Positions 50,839 through 59,554 of a stretch of DNA of 64,000 nt are shown piece after piece. Numbering within the stretch: position 1 is the first letter of the stretch; each line of letters opens with the position of its first letter. The position numbers were made by a program, and so were the translations under genes. The stretch comes from Falsirhodobacter deserti. Lineage in GTDB: Bacteria > Pseudomonadota > Alphaproteobacteria > Rhodobacterales > Rhodobacteraceae. The stretch is taken from the NCBI RefSeq assembly GCF_004015795.1, contig NZ_ML137218.1:359548-423547 (forward strand). Reading direction: 5' to 3'. The notes under the pieces were generated by a model. That model saw nothing but the letters and a program-made list of their open reading frames with translations. It had not been told where the DNA came from and ran no database searches.

Positions 50839-53757
50839 ATGAGCGACACGACCCCCGACTACCGCGACACCGTCTTCCTGCCCGAAACCGATTTTCCCAT
50901 GCGCGGCGGCCTGCCGCAGCGGGAACCGGACTGGCTGGCCCACTGGGAAAAGATCGGCATCTATGACAGGTTGCGCGAAAAGACGGGCCGCAAGCCCTTC
51001 ACGCTGCATGATGGCCCCCCCTATGCCAACGGGCACCTGCATATTGGCCACGCGCTGAACAAGACGATCAAGGACATGATCGTCCGGTCGCACCAGATGA
51101 TGGGCTTTGATGCACGCTATGTTCCGGGCTGGGACTGCCACGGCCTGCCCATCGAATGGAAGATCGAGGAGCAGTACCGCGCCAAGGGCCTGAACAAGGA
51201 TGACGTGGACATCGTCGCCTTCCGGCAGGAATGCCGCGCTTTCGCCAAGGGCTGGGTCGATATCCAGCGCGAGGAGTTCAAGCGCCTTGGCATCACCGGC
51301 AACTGGGCTGATCCTTACCTGACGATGGACTTCCATGCCGAGGCGGTGATCGCCGAAGAGTTCATGAAGTTCCTGATGAACGGCACCCTTTATCAGGGGT
51401 CCAAACCCGTGATGTGGTCGCCGGTCGAAAAGACCGCGCTGGCCGAGGCGGAGGTGGAGTATCACGACCACACCAGCCACACGATCTGGGTGCGCTTCCC
51501 TGTCCTGACGGCCACGAACCTGCCCGAACTGGACGGCTGCATGGACACGCAGCTTCTGCAGGCCTCGGTCGTGATCTGGACCACGACGCCGTGGACCATT
51601 CCGCAGAACCGCGCGGTCGCGTTCAACCCCGCCATCGCCTATGGCCTTTATCGCGTGCTTGATGTGGCTGAAAATGCCACGGCCCGTAGGGGGGAACTTC
51701 TGGTTCTGGCCGACGCGCTGGCTGAAGGCGTGATGAAGCAGGCAAAGGTCGAAACGTTCGAACGTGTGCGCGACGTGGCCGGCACCGAGTTCGAGGGCGT
51801 CATCCTTGCACACCCCTATCGCGGCATCGAAAACGGCGGCGGTGAATGGGACTATGACGTGCCGATGCTGGCGGGCGATCATGTCACGGACGAGGCGGGG
51901 ACGGGCTTTGTGCACACCGCGCCGTCGCATGGCGATGACGACTATCAGCTGGGCCTGAAGCATGGCCTGAAAATGACCTACAACGTCGAGGCGGACGGGT
52001 CCTATCGCGTGGATCTGCCGATCTTCGGCGGCCAGCACATCATCCTGCCCGACGGCAAGGAAGGCCCCGCCAACGTGGCCAACATCAAGGCACTGGCCGG
52101 GGCGAAGGCGCTGCTGGCCAAGGGCAAGGTCAAGCACTCCTATCCGCATTCGTGGCGGTCCAAGGCGCCGCTGATCTTCCGCAACACCGCGCAATGGTTC
52201 GCGGGGATCGACCGGCCGCTGGATGACGGCATGGGCGAATATGGCGACACGATCCGCAAACGCGCGCTCGCCTCGATCGAGCGGTTGGTGAAGTTCACGC
52301 CGGTGTCGGGCCAGAACCGCCTGCGGTCGATGATGGAGGCGCGGCCCGACTGGGTCCTGTCGCGCCAGCGCGCCTGGGGCGTGCCGCTGACCTGCTTCGT
52401 GAAGAAGGGTGCCAAGCCCGAGGACGCGGACTTCCTGCTGCGCGACGCCGACGTGAATGCGAAGATCGTCGCTGCGTTCGAGGCCGAGGGCGCGGATGTC
52501 TGGTACCGCGACGGCTTCAAGGCCGAGATCCTGGGCGATCGTGCCGACGAGTATGAGCAGATCTTCGACGTTCTGGATGTATGGTTCGATTCCGGATCGA
52601 CACATGCCTTCGTGCTGCGCGACCGCGCGGACGGAACGGCGGACGGAATTGCCGATGTGTATCTGGAAGGCACCGACCAGCATCGGGGATGGTTCCATTC
52701 CTCGATGCTTCAGGCCTGCGGCACCAAGGGGCGCGCCCCTTACCGCAACGTCGTGACCCACGGCTTCACGCTGGACGAAAAGGGCATGAAGATGTCCAAA
52801 TCGCTTGGCAACACCGTCGTTCCCGCCGAGGTGATCGAGCAATACGGCGCGGACATCCTGCGCCTGTGGGTTGCCCAGGCCGACTAGACCGCCGACCAGC
52901 GCATCGGGAAGGAGATCCTGACAGGGACCGCCGACAGCTATCGCCGCCTGCGCAACACGCTGCGCTTCCTGCTTGGCGCGCTGAAGGGCTTCGATACGCC
53001 CGAGCGTGTGGAGCAGGCCGACATGCCGGAACTGGAACGCTGGGTTCTGCACCGTCTGGCCGAACTGGATGCCGAGGTGCGCGCAGGTTACGCCGCCTTC
53101 GACTTCCAGGGCGTGTTCCAGAAGCTGTTCACCTTCTGCACCACCGACCTGTCGGCGGTGTATTTCGACATCCGCAAGGACGTCCTTTACTGCGATCCGG
53201 AAAGCAGCCTGCGCCGCCGCGCCTCGCGAACGGTGCTGGATCTGGTCTTCCACCGCCTTGTGACATGGCTGGCACCGATCCTGCCTTTCACGACGGAAGA
53301 TGTCTGGCTGTCGCGCTTCCCGGGGGCCTCATCCTCGGTTCACCTGCAGGACATGCCGGACACGCCTGCGGCATGGCTGGATGAAGCGCTGGCCACCAAG
53401 TGGCAGGCGATCCGTTCCGCCCGCCGCGTCGTCACCGCCGCGCTGGAGGTGCAGCGCACGGCCAAGGTCATCGGCGCAAGCCTGGAGGCGGCCCCCGCCG
53501 TGCATGTTGCCGATGCGGCGCTGCTGGAGGCGCTTCGTTCTGTCGATTTCGCCGAGGTTTGCATCACGTCGGACCTGACGCTGACGGGGGATGCGGCGCC
53601 GGAAGGGGCCTTCACGCTGGCCGATGTTGCCGGTGTTGCCGTGGTCTTCCACGAGGCGGAGGGCGAGAAATGCGCCCGCTGCTGGCGCATCCTGCCGGAT
53701 GTGGGCACCCATGCCCATCCCGAAACCTGCGAGCGTTGCGACGCTGCGCTGGACTGA
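50839..53757 (+). CDS. ileS: Isoleucine-tRNA ligase, interrupted by an in-frame TAG
   Basis: 972 residues if the internal stop is ignored, the usual length. Class I synthetase: HIGH motif as HLHIGHALN near residue 72, editing domain with WTTTPWTIPQNRAV, KMSKS motif in KGMKMSKSLGN near 655, anticodon-binding domain, and C-terminal zinc finger CARCW...CERCDAAL. At codon 683 (52885-52887) the frame has TAG where the family reads Tyr (AQAD-Y-TADQRIG). The same frame continues intact to 53757. The start is the ATG of MSDTTPDYRDTVFLPE; ATGs upstream are less likely. Confidence 0.93.
52885..52887 (+). other. ileS: In-frame amber codon within ileS
   Basis: GCC GAC TAG ACC GCC GAC. A single C-to-G (or T-to-G) change from a Tyr codon explains it. 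Without suppression the product ends at 682 residues, keeping the catalytic core but losing the anticodon-binding and zinc domains. TAG is an ordinary stop elsewhere in this window (moaB, yqgE, topA, topoisomerase IB). Confidence 0.95.
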
Positions 53758-53765
53758 CGCAAAAG

Positions 53766-53793
53766 AAAAGGCGCCCGGATCGGGCGCCTTTTT
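53766..53793. terminator. Bidirectional terminator between ileS and pcs
   Basis: Stem GGCGCCCG/CGGGCGCC with loop GAT, flanked by AAAA and TTTTT, so it works in both directions for the convergent genes. Confidence 0.93.
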
Positions 53794-53804
53794 ACTTCGT
53801 CCTG

Positions 53805-54500
53805 TTACCGTTTCCGTTCGGGAATAATCTGCTGTGCGATCCCTGCCAGCAGCAGATAGACGGATGTCACGATCAGCCCCCAATGCGCCCAGCTTTGCGG
53901 ATCAAAGGAAACCCACGCCGCCCATCCGGCAAAGGCTGTCCACGCGATCGCGATCGGAAGCGAAACTATGCGCCAGCGGTTCGTGCGCACCGGGTGGATG
54001 AACTTCAGGTTTGTGAACATTGCCACCGTCAGCAGAAGCGAGACGATCAGGATCACGGTTTCATCGGGCCGGATGGCGAACAGCACCAGCACGACCATGT
54101 TCCAGCATCCCGGAAAGCCCGCGAAGGAATAATCCTTCGTCTTCATCCGCGTGTCGGCGAAATAGATGACCGAGCCATAGACGATCACGATGATCGTCAG
54201 CCACCCCTCCCACCCGTTCAGAAGGCCCGACTTGAACAACGCATAGGCGGGAATGAACACATAGGTCAGATAGTCGATGATAAGGTCCATCAGGACCCCG
54301 TCATAGGCCGGCCAGTGCTTTTGCACCTGATAGCGCCGGGCCAGCGGCCCGTCGATCCCATCCACCGCAAGCGCCACCACCAGCCAGAGGAACATGAGCG
54401 ACCACTGTTCCTCCACCGCTGCAAGCATGGACAGCATGGAAAGAACAGCGCCAGTGGCGGTCAGCAGGTGAACGGAGAGGGCTTTGAAACGATGATCCAT
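53805..54500 (-). CDS. pcs: Phosphatidylcholine synthase
   Basis: 231 residues, the usual Pcs length. The enzyme joins CDP-diacylglycerol and choline in the inner membrane. The CDP-alcohol phosphotransferase motif is DGIDGPLARRYQVQKHWPAYDG followed by LMD (quoted partly: DGIDGPLARRY). About seven hydrophobic helices; FADTRMKTKDYSFAGFPGCWN and KFIHPVRTNRWR are Pcs-specific. Phosphatidylcholine and exogenous choline uptake fit the betaine/choline-type ABC gene at the window end. Confidence 0.94.
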   Translation of the reverse strand: MDHRFKALSVHLLTATGAVLSMLSMLAAVEEQWSLMFLWLVVALAVDGIDGPLARRYQVQKHWPAYDGVLMDLIIDYLTYVFIPAYALFKSGLLNGWEGWLTIIVIVYGSVIYFADTRMKTKDYSFAGFPGCWNMVVLVLFAIRPDETVILIVSLLLTVAMFTNLKFIHPVRTNRWRIVSLPIAIAWTAFAGWAAWVSFDPQSWAHWGLIVTSVYLLLAGIAQQIIPERKR

Positions 54501-54543
54501 GGGCGCAATAGTGGTGCCTGACGCGCGCGAAGGCAAGCCGCGC

Positions 54544-55461
54544 TCAGGCACGGGGATGGGCGCGCGAATAGATGTCCATCAGGCGGGCGGCATCCACACC
54601 CGTATAGGTTTGGGTGGTTGACAGCGAGGCGTGGCCCAGCAGCGTCTGGATCGTGCGCAGATCGCCCCCTCTTGCCAGCAGATGCGTGGCGAAGGAATGG
54701 CGGAAAGCGTGCGGTGTGGCCGTGGCGGGAAGACCAAGCCGCATACGGGCCTTTTCGACCGCAGATGCGATCGTGCGCGGGTTCAGCCGCCCGCCCTTGA
54801 CGCCGCGGAACAGCGGCCCCTGCGTCAGATCGAAGGGGCAAAGCCGGACGTAATTTGCAACCGCCTCTTTTGCGACCGGCAGGGTTGGCACCAGCCTCTG
54901 CTTGTTTCCCTTGCCGATGATGCGAAGGGTGTCGGGCAGGGGAAGGACGTCGCAATCCAGCCCGATCGCTTCGGATATCCGCAGCCCGCAGCCGTAAAGC
55001 AGCGTGACAACGGCTTGATCGCGTGCGGCCACCCATGCCTCGGGGTGGATGGCGACCTCGGTCATCATCTCGCGGGCGGCGTCCTCGGGCAAGGGGCGGG
55101 GCAGGGTGCGGCGATAACGGGGGCTGCGGGCCGACAGCACGGCCGTGGCATCGCCCCCCTCGCGTTCCGAAAGCCAGCCGGTGAAGGTTTTCACCGCCGA
55201 CAGCTTCCGCGCCAGAGAGCGGGAGCCGACGCCGGCCGCACGCTCGAACGCCATCCAGCTGCGCAGATCGACCTGCTGCGCCCCGATCAGCGCCCCCAGC
55301 CCATACCCCTCGCCCTTGTGATGCGCAAAGAAATCCAGCCAGCGAACCACATCCGCGCCATAGGCGGTCACGGTGGCGGGGGAGCGCCCTTCGATGCTGG
55401 CCAGATGCGACAGCCAGCGTTCAAGGGCATCGCGGGCCGCAGGGGGGATGAGAAGGCTCAT
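54544..55461 (-). CDS. xerC: Tyrosine recombinase XerC
   Basis: 305 residues; its ATG overlaps the DUF484 stop as ATGA. It resolves chromosome dimers at dif with XerD. N-terminal SAM-like domain (LERWLSHLASIEGRSPATVTAYG in part) and catalytic domain with Arg in YGCGLRISEA, Lys in GKGNKQRLVP, HAFRHSFATHLL, LGHASLSTTQTYTGV with the Tyr nucleophile. The neighbourhood (DUF484) marks it as the housekeeping XerC, not a phage integrase. Confidence 0.94.
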   Translation of the reverse strand: MSLLIPPAARDALERWLSHLASIEGRSPATVTAYGADVVRWLDFFAHHKGEGYGLGALIGAQQVDLRSWMAFERAAGVGSRSLARKLSAVKTFTGWLSEREGGDATAVLSARSPRYRRTLPRPLPEDAAREMMTEVAIHPEAWVAARDQAVVTLLYGCGLRISEAIGLDCDVLPLPDTLRIIGKGNKQRLVPTLPVAKEAVANYVRLCPFDLTQGPLFRGVKGGRLNPRTIASAVEKARMRLGLPATATPHAFRHSFATHLLARGGDLRTIQTLLGHASLSTTQTYTGVDAARLMDIYSRAHPRA

Positions 55462-56159
55462 GTAAGCCAGCGGCGCATCACCCGCTCGGCCACGCCGGTG
55501 AAGAAGGTCAGAAGGTCCGTGCCCTGTGCGGGCTGGAACTGCGCCGCGTCGGTCCCGCCAAGGGCAAGCATGCCCGGCAGGTGGTCCGGACCAAGATCCA
55601 GCAGCATCAGCGCTTCGGACCCGATCCAGCGGGTGCGGTCGCCCCAGATGGTTTCGGCGCCTTGCGTGCGGCGCAGGATCACGGGTCCGCCCCGCCCGGC
55701 ATAAGCGGCGATGAAGCCTGCCGGGACGGTGCAAAGAACATTTTCGAACCGTTCCAGTTCGGGATCGAGGTCATCCTCACCGGTTTCAAGCACAAGGCGC
55801 AGGCTGTCCACGCGCAGCGTCTGGCGCACTGGTCCGTCCAGCGCCTCCAGCAGGGCGGGGAAGCTGGGCGGTTCCAGCAGGGCAAGGATCGCCCGGTGGA
55901 TCTGCGCCGTGCCCGCCACGTTTTCATAGGCGGCGGCAATGACGTTGCGATGCGTATCTTCCAGCGCGCCCAGCTTCGATTCCAGCCGCTCTATCGTGGC
56001 GCCGCGCAGGTCGATGACGTTGGATCCGCGCTGCGCATCCCCTGCGCGGATCAGTGCGCGCATGATGTCCTGATCCTCAAGTACCAGTTCAGGTTGCGAC
56101 AGGATCCTGGCGCGCCAGTCGGTCGGCTTCTCGGTGGCTTGCATCCCGCTCTCGTCCAT
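55458..56159 (-). CDS. DUF484 family protein
   Basis: 233 residues, GAF-like fold. The N-terminus ILSQPELVLEDQDIMRALI with a short coiled coil (RLESKLGALEDTHRNVIAAA) is typical of DUF484; the GAF-like core includes LRLVLETGEDDLDPEL and ALMLLDLGPDHLPGMLALG. Function unknown, but it is often translationally coupled to xerC, as here. No clear ribosome site; an ATG five codons in is possible. Confidence 0.9.
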   Translation of the reverse strand: MDESGMQATEKPTDWRARILSQPELVLEDQDIMRALIRAGDAQRGSNVIDLRGATIERLESKLGALEDTHRNVIAAAYENVAGTAQIHRAILALLEPPSFPALLEALDGPVRQTLRVDSLRLVLETGEDDLDPELERFENVLCTVPAGFIAAYAGRGGPVILRRTQGAETIWGDRTRWIGSEALMLLDLGPDHLPGMLALGGTDAAQFQPAQGTDLLTFFTGVAERVMRRWLT

Positions 56160-56272
56160 CTGTTTCGCGGCAGTATATCGGGGCGTGGCGGGCGGGCAAC
56201 GGGGGCGGGCGCGATATGGACAAGGCGCGGCTTTCATGAAACAGGTCAGCCGTCCGAGCCGGAGAGATTTTC

Positions 56273-57598
56273 ATGACCGTCGTCACCCGCTTCGCCCCTT
56301 CGCCCACCGGCTTCATCCACGTGGGAAACCTGCGCACCGCGCTGATGAACTGGATGATCGCACGCAAGGCGGGCGGCACCTTCATCCTGCGGCTGGACGA
56401 TACCGACCAGGAACGTTCCAAGCAGGAATATGTCGACGCGCTAAAAGAAGACCTTGAATGGCTGGGCCTGACATGGGACCGCGAGGAGCGTCAGTCCGCC
56501 CGTCTGGACCGCTATGCCGAAGCCGCGCAGCAACTGCGCGAAGCCGGCAAGTTCTATGAATGCTTCGAATCGCCGACCGAACTGGATCTGAAGCGCAAGA
56601 AGCAGCTGAACATGGGAAAGCCGCCGGTCTATGACCGTGCCGCGCTGAAACTTTCGGCCGAGGAAAAGGACCGCCTGCGCGCCGAGCGTGGCGGCTACTG
56701 GCGGTTCGAGCTTGATCACGAGCGGATCGAGTGGACGGACGGCATCCTTGGCGACATCTCGATCGATGCGGCGTCGGTATCCGATCCCGTACTGATCCGT
56801 CAGGACGGGCAGGTGCTTTATACCTTCGCATCCTCGGTCGATGATATCGACATGGGGGTCAGCTTCATCGTGCGCGGGGCGGATCACGTCACCAACACTG
56901 CCACGCAGATCCAGATCATGAAGGCGATGGGCGGCACGCCCCCCAGCTTTGCCCACCATTCGCTGCTGACCGGCCCGCAGGGCGAGGCGCTGTCGAAGCG
57001 CCTTGGTGTTCTGTCGCTCCGCGATCTGCGGGCGCAGGGTGTGCAGCCGCTGGCGCTGTTGTCGCTGATGGCGCGTCTGGGCTCCTCCAAACCGGTGGAG
57101 CTTGCGCAAAGCCACGAGGAACTGATCGCAGGTTTCGACATCGGCAGCTTCGGTGCCGCGCCGACGAAGTTCGATGCCGCCGACCTGTTCCCGCTGACCA
57201 AGCAGTGGGTGCAGGGCCTTCCGTTCGCGAAGGTGGCGGACCGCATCGCCGAACTGGGTGTTCCCGCCGATCTGGCCGAAACCTTCTGGCGCGTGGCCAA
57301 GGACAACATCACCGTTCTGGCCGATCTTGCCGCGTGGTGGGAGCTGTTCCGCGATGGCGCGGAGCCGCAGATCGACCCCGAGGACGAGGCGTTCGTGCGC
57401 GAGGCGCTGGCCCTGCTGCCCGACGGCCCCTACACCGCAACCACATGGGGTGAATGGACCGCGAAGGTTAAAGAGGCGACGGGACGGAAGGGCAAGGGGC
57501 TGTTCATGCCCCTGCGCAAGGCCCTGACAGGGCAGGCGCATGGACCGGACATGGCCGATGTGATGCCGCTTCTGCAGCGGGTTCGCGCGAAGGAATAA
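56273..57598 (+). CDS. gltX: Glutamate-tRNA ligase
   Basis: 441 residues with GGAGAG before the ATG. Class I synthetase: FAPSPTGFIHVGNLRTALMNW (HIGH variant HVGN), LDDTDQERS, and the KMSKS variant ALSKRLGVLSLRD. The C-terminal anticodon-binding domain is all-helical. Alphaproteobacteria often have two GltX copies, one glutamylating tRNA-Gln for GatCAB; which this is cannot be told. Confidence 0.95.
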   Translation: MTVVTRFAPSPTGFIHVGNLRTALMNWMIARKAGGTFILRLDDTDQERSKQEYVDALKEDLEWLGLTWDREERQSARLDRYAEAAQQLREAGKFYECFESPTELDLKRKKQLNMGKPPVYDRAALKLSAEEKDRLRAERGGYWRFELDHERIEWTDGILGDISIDAASVSDPVLIRQDGQVLYTFASSVDDIDMGVSFIVRGADHVTNTATQIQIMKAMGGTPPSFAHHSLLTGPQGEALSKRLGVLSLRDLRAQGVQPLALLSLMARLGSSKPVELAQSHEELIAGFDIGSFGAAPTKFDAADLFPLTKQWVQGLPFAKVADRIAELGVPADLAETFWRVAKDNITVLADLAAWWELFRDGAEPQIDPEDEAFVREALALLPDGPYTATTWGEWTAKVKEATGRKGKGLFMPLRKALTGQAHGPDMADVMPLLQRVRAKE

Positions 57599-57624
57599 GA
57601 AAAGGCGCCCGAGGGCGCCTTTTT
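57599..57624. terminator. Bidirectional terminator between gltX and bioY
   Basis: Stem AAAGGCGCC/GGCGCCTTT with loop CGAG, T tract to the right and A tract to the left. Nearly the same core as the terminator after ileS. Confidence 0.92.
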
Positions 57625-58172
57625 CATTGCCGTGACAGCAGCGATTGCGGCCGCGCCCGCGCAAGGCTTTGGGTGATCAGCGCTGCAAGGCCGGCCTTTA
57701 CCAGATCGCCGGGCAGGAAGATGGCCATGCTGGCGGCGATGGTCGGCACTGCCGTCGTTCCGGGTGCATGAAGCCACAGCCCAAAGATCCCGAAGATGTA
57801 AAGCAAGCCGACGCAGCCGGCCATGCTGGCCACCAGCGCCACCGGCCCGACCGAGGCGCGCCAGTGCTGCACGATCCAGCCCGTAACGAAGGCGGCCACG
57901 GGATAGCCCCAAAGAAAGCCGGCAGAGGGGCCGACAAACGGCGCAAGCCCGCCGCGGCCGCCGGCAAGAATCGGCAGGCCCATAGCGGCCACGGCCAGAT
58001 AAAGCGCCACGGCCAGCGCCCCGCGGCGCGCACCAAGAACGGTGCCGCACAGCATGACGCCCAGCGACTGGGCCGTGATCGGCACACCAAGCGGCAGGTG
58101 GATCTGCGGCACGGTGCTTAGCACCGCGATCAGCGCAGCGAAAAGAGCGATCAGGGCGATGTTGCGTTCCAT
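57624..58172 (-). CDS. bioY: Biotin transporter substrate-binding component BioY
   Basis: 182 residues, six membrane helices. Biotin-binding S component of an ECF transporter. IHLPLGVPITAQSLGVMLCGTVLGARRGALAV in part and FVGPSAGFLWGYPVAAFVTGW (part) are the BioY signature. GAGG is six bases before this ATG. Last gene of bioMNY. Confidence 0.95.
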   Translation of the reverse strand: MERNIALIALFAALIAVLSTVPQIHLPLGVPITAQSLGVMLCGTVLGARRGALAVALYLAVAAMGLPILAGGRGGLAPFVGPSAGFLWGYPVAAFVTGWIVQHWRASVGPVALVASMAGCVGLLYIFGIFGLWLHAPGTTAVPTIAASMAIFLPGDLVKAGLAALITQSLARARPQSLLSRQ

Positions 58173-58199
58173 GTGGTTCCTCACGCGGGGTTCACGCGG

Positions 58200-58796
58200 T
58201 TATGACATGCCGCCACGTGCGCGCAAGGCCTCGGCCACGCGATCGGCATCCTCAAGCGCCCCAAGAAGCACCGGGGGCACAACCCGCCATCCGGGCTTTT
58301 TTGCAGAACGGGCGCGCCACGCCTCGCGCAGGGCCATGTGGCGGCCCGACATCACGGGAATGAAGCGGATCATCAGCGCGATTGCCATGGCCAGCGCCTT
58401 TGGCGGCAGGAGGGGCGACAGAGGGCGCGCGATGCGGGTGACCAGCGCGATCATCGCATCCAGCCTTGTTGTCATCGTGACCAGGTTCGCGGCGGCCATG
58501 GCGGCGGCGATGCGCAGCACCATCACGGCCCCCGCCTCCGGTTCGCGCAGGATCAGGTGCCAGCCGATCAGCACAAGGATCAACGGTAACAGCGGGCGCA
58601 TGACGCCCAGCCCGTGCCGCACGAAGCGCACCCCGCCTGCGGCATAGGCCAGACCCACCAGCACCAGAAGCGCGGCCAGCGGCACGGGCCGGTCCAGCAT
58701 CATCGCAATGGCACTGATCACCACCAGCGCGGCCAGCTTCGCCCCTGCGGGAACCGGATGCCAGATCGTGCGGATGGGCGATGTGAGCGCGATCAA
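58200..58796 (-). CDS. bioN: Biotin ECF transporter transmembrane protein BioN
   Basis: 198 residues from a TTG that overlaps the bioM stop (TTGA); no ATG lies nearby. EcfT-type coupling protein with helices such as LAALVVISAIAMMLDRPVPLAALLVLVGLAYA (part) and the coupling motif REAWRARSAKKPGWRVV with LEDADRVAEALRARG near the C-terminus that engage the ATPase. Confidence 0.92.
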   Translation of the reverse strand: MIALTSPIRTIWHPVPAGAKLAALVVISAIAMMLDRPVPLAALLVLVGLAYAAGGVRFVRHGLGVMRPLLPLILVLIGWHLILREPEAGAVMVLRIAAAMAAANLVTMTTRLDAMIALVTRIARPLSPLLPPKALAMAIALMIRFIPVMSGRHMALREAWRARSAKKPGWRVVPPVLLGALEDADRVAEALRARGGMS

Positions 58797-59482
58797 GGCT
58801 CTGCCCCCAGCCGTTCCATCTCGGACATGAAGGGGGGCAGGACGGCTTCCGGCGTTCCATTCGCCACGATGCGTCCGCCATCCAGCCACAGCACACGGTC
58901 GCATCCCGCCACAGAGGCGGGATCATGGGTGATCGTGATCAGGCGCTGCGGCAATGCGTCAAGCCGTCGGCGCAGGCGCAGGCGGGTCGGCAGGTCCAGT
59001 GCGGCGAAGGGTTCATCCAGCAGGATCGTCTTGGGCTGCATCAGCAGAACGGCCAGCAGGCACAGAAACTGCTTCTGCCCTTGCGACAGGGTGGAAACCG
59101 GGCGATCCGCCCAGTCGGCCCGTCCTTCGGCGGCCAGTGCGGCGCGGGCAGCCTCCAGCGCGTCCTTGCGGCCCATCTGCCGCAGGCCGAAGGCAAGCTC
59201 CTCCTCCACGGTGGGGAAGATGATCTGGTGATCGGGGTTCTGGAACAGGATGCCGATGGCCGAAAGCATGGCACGGCGGTCTGACGGATCGGCCCCTTCG
59301 ATGGTGACGCGCCCCGATGTGGCCGGTTGCAGGCCTGCCAGAAGGCGCAGCAGCGTCGTCTTTCCCGCGCCGTTGCGGCCCAGCAAAGCGATCCGCCGTT
59401 CGGTCAGATGCACGTTGATCGGATGCAGGATGACACTGCCTGACAGGGTGACGCCTGCGTCTTGAAGGTGAATGCCGCTCAT
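58793..59482 (-). CDS. bioM: Biotin ECF transporter ATP-binding protein BioM
   Basis: 229 residues. ABC ATPase: Walker A LLGRNGAGKTTLLRLLAG, Q-loop LFQNPDHQIIFPTVEEELAFG (part), signature TLSQGQKQFLCLLAVLL with LSQGQ, Walker B TILLDEPFAALD, switch His in ITHDPAS. First gene of the operon; it is divergent from dprA. Confidence 0.94.
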   Translation of the reverse strand: MSGIHLQDAGVTLSGSVILHPINVHLTERRIALLGRNGAGKTTLLRLLAGLQPATSGRVTIEGADPSDRRAMLSAIGILFQNPDHQIIFPTVEEELAFGLRQMGRKDALEAARAALAAEGRADWADRPVSTLSQGQKQFLCLLAVLLMQPKTILLDEPFAALDLPTRLRLRRRLDALPQRLITITHDPASVAGCDRVLWLDGGRIVANGTPEAVLPPFMSEMERLGAEP

Positions 59483-59517
59483 GCCGCGTGATGGCCTGTT
59501 TTCTGCTGCGGATCAAG

Positions 59518-59532
59518 TTAAGCGCCCATTAA
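59518..59532 (+). promoter_or_regulatory. Perfect CtrA-type site upstream of dprA
   Basis: TTAA-GCGCCCA-TTAA followed by C fits the CtrA consensus TTAA-N7-TTAAC exactly. It ends 22 bases before the dprA start and also lies between divergent bioM and dprA. Confidence 0.6.
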
Positions 59533-59554
59533 CCCTTCTGCGGGAAGGAAGGCC

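Noticed and set aside
52885-52887. Genome-wide reassignment of TAG to tyrosine
   Set aside because: Several intact genes in the window (moaB, yqgE, topoisomerase IB, topA, the PliG-like gene) end in TAG at the expected length, so TAG still works as a stop.
50746-53253. 835-codon antisense frame opposite ileS
   Set aside because: Shadow frame. Its existence does not help explain the amber codon in ileS.
54544-55461. Phage or island integrase
   Set aside because: The tyrosine recombinase is coupled to DUF484 and lies among housekeeping genes, the normal context for XerC; no att repeats or phage genes are near.
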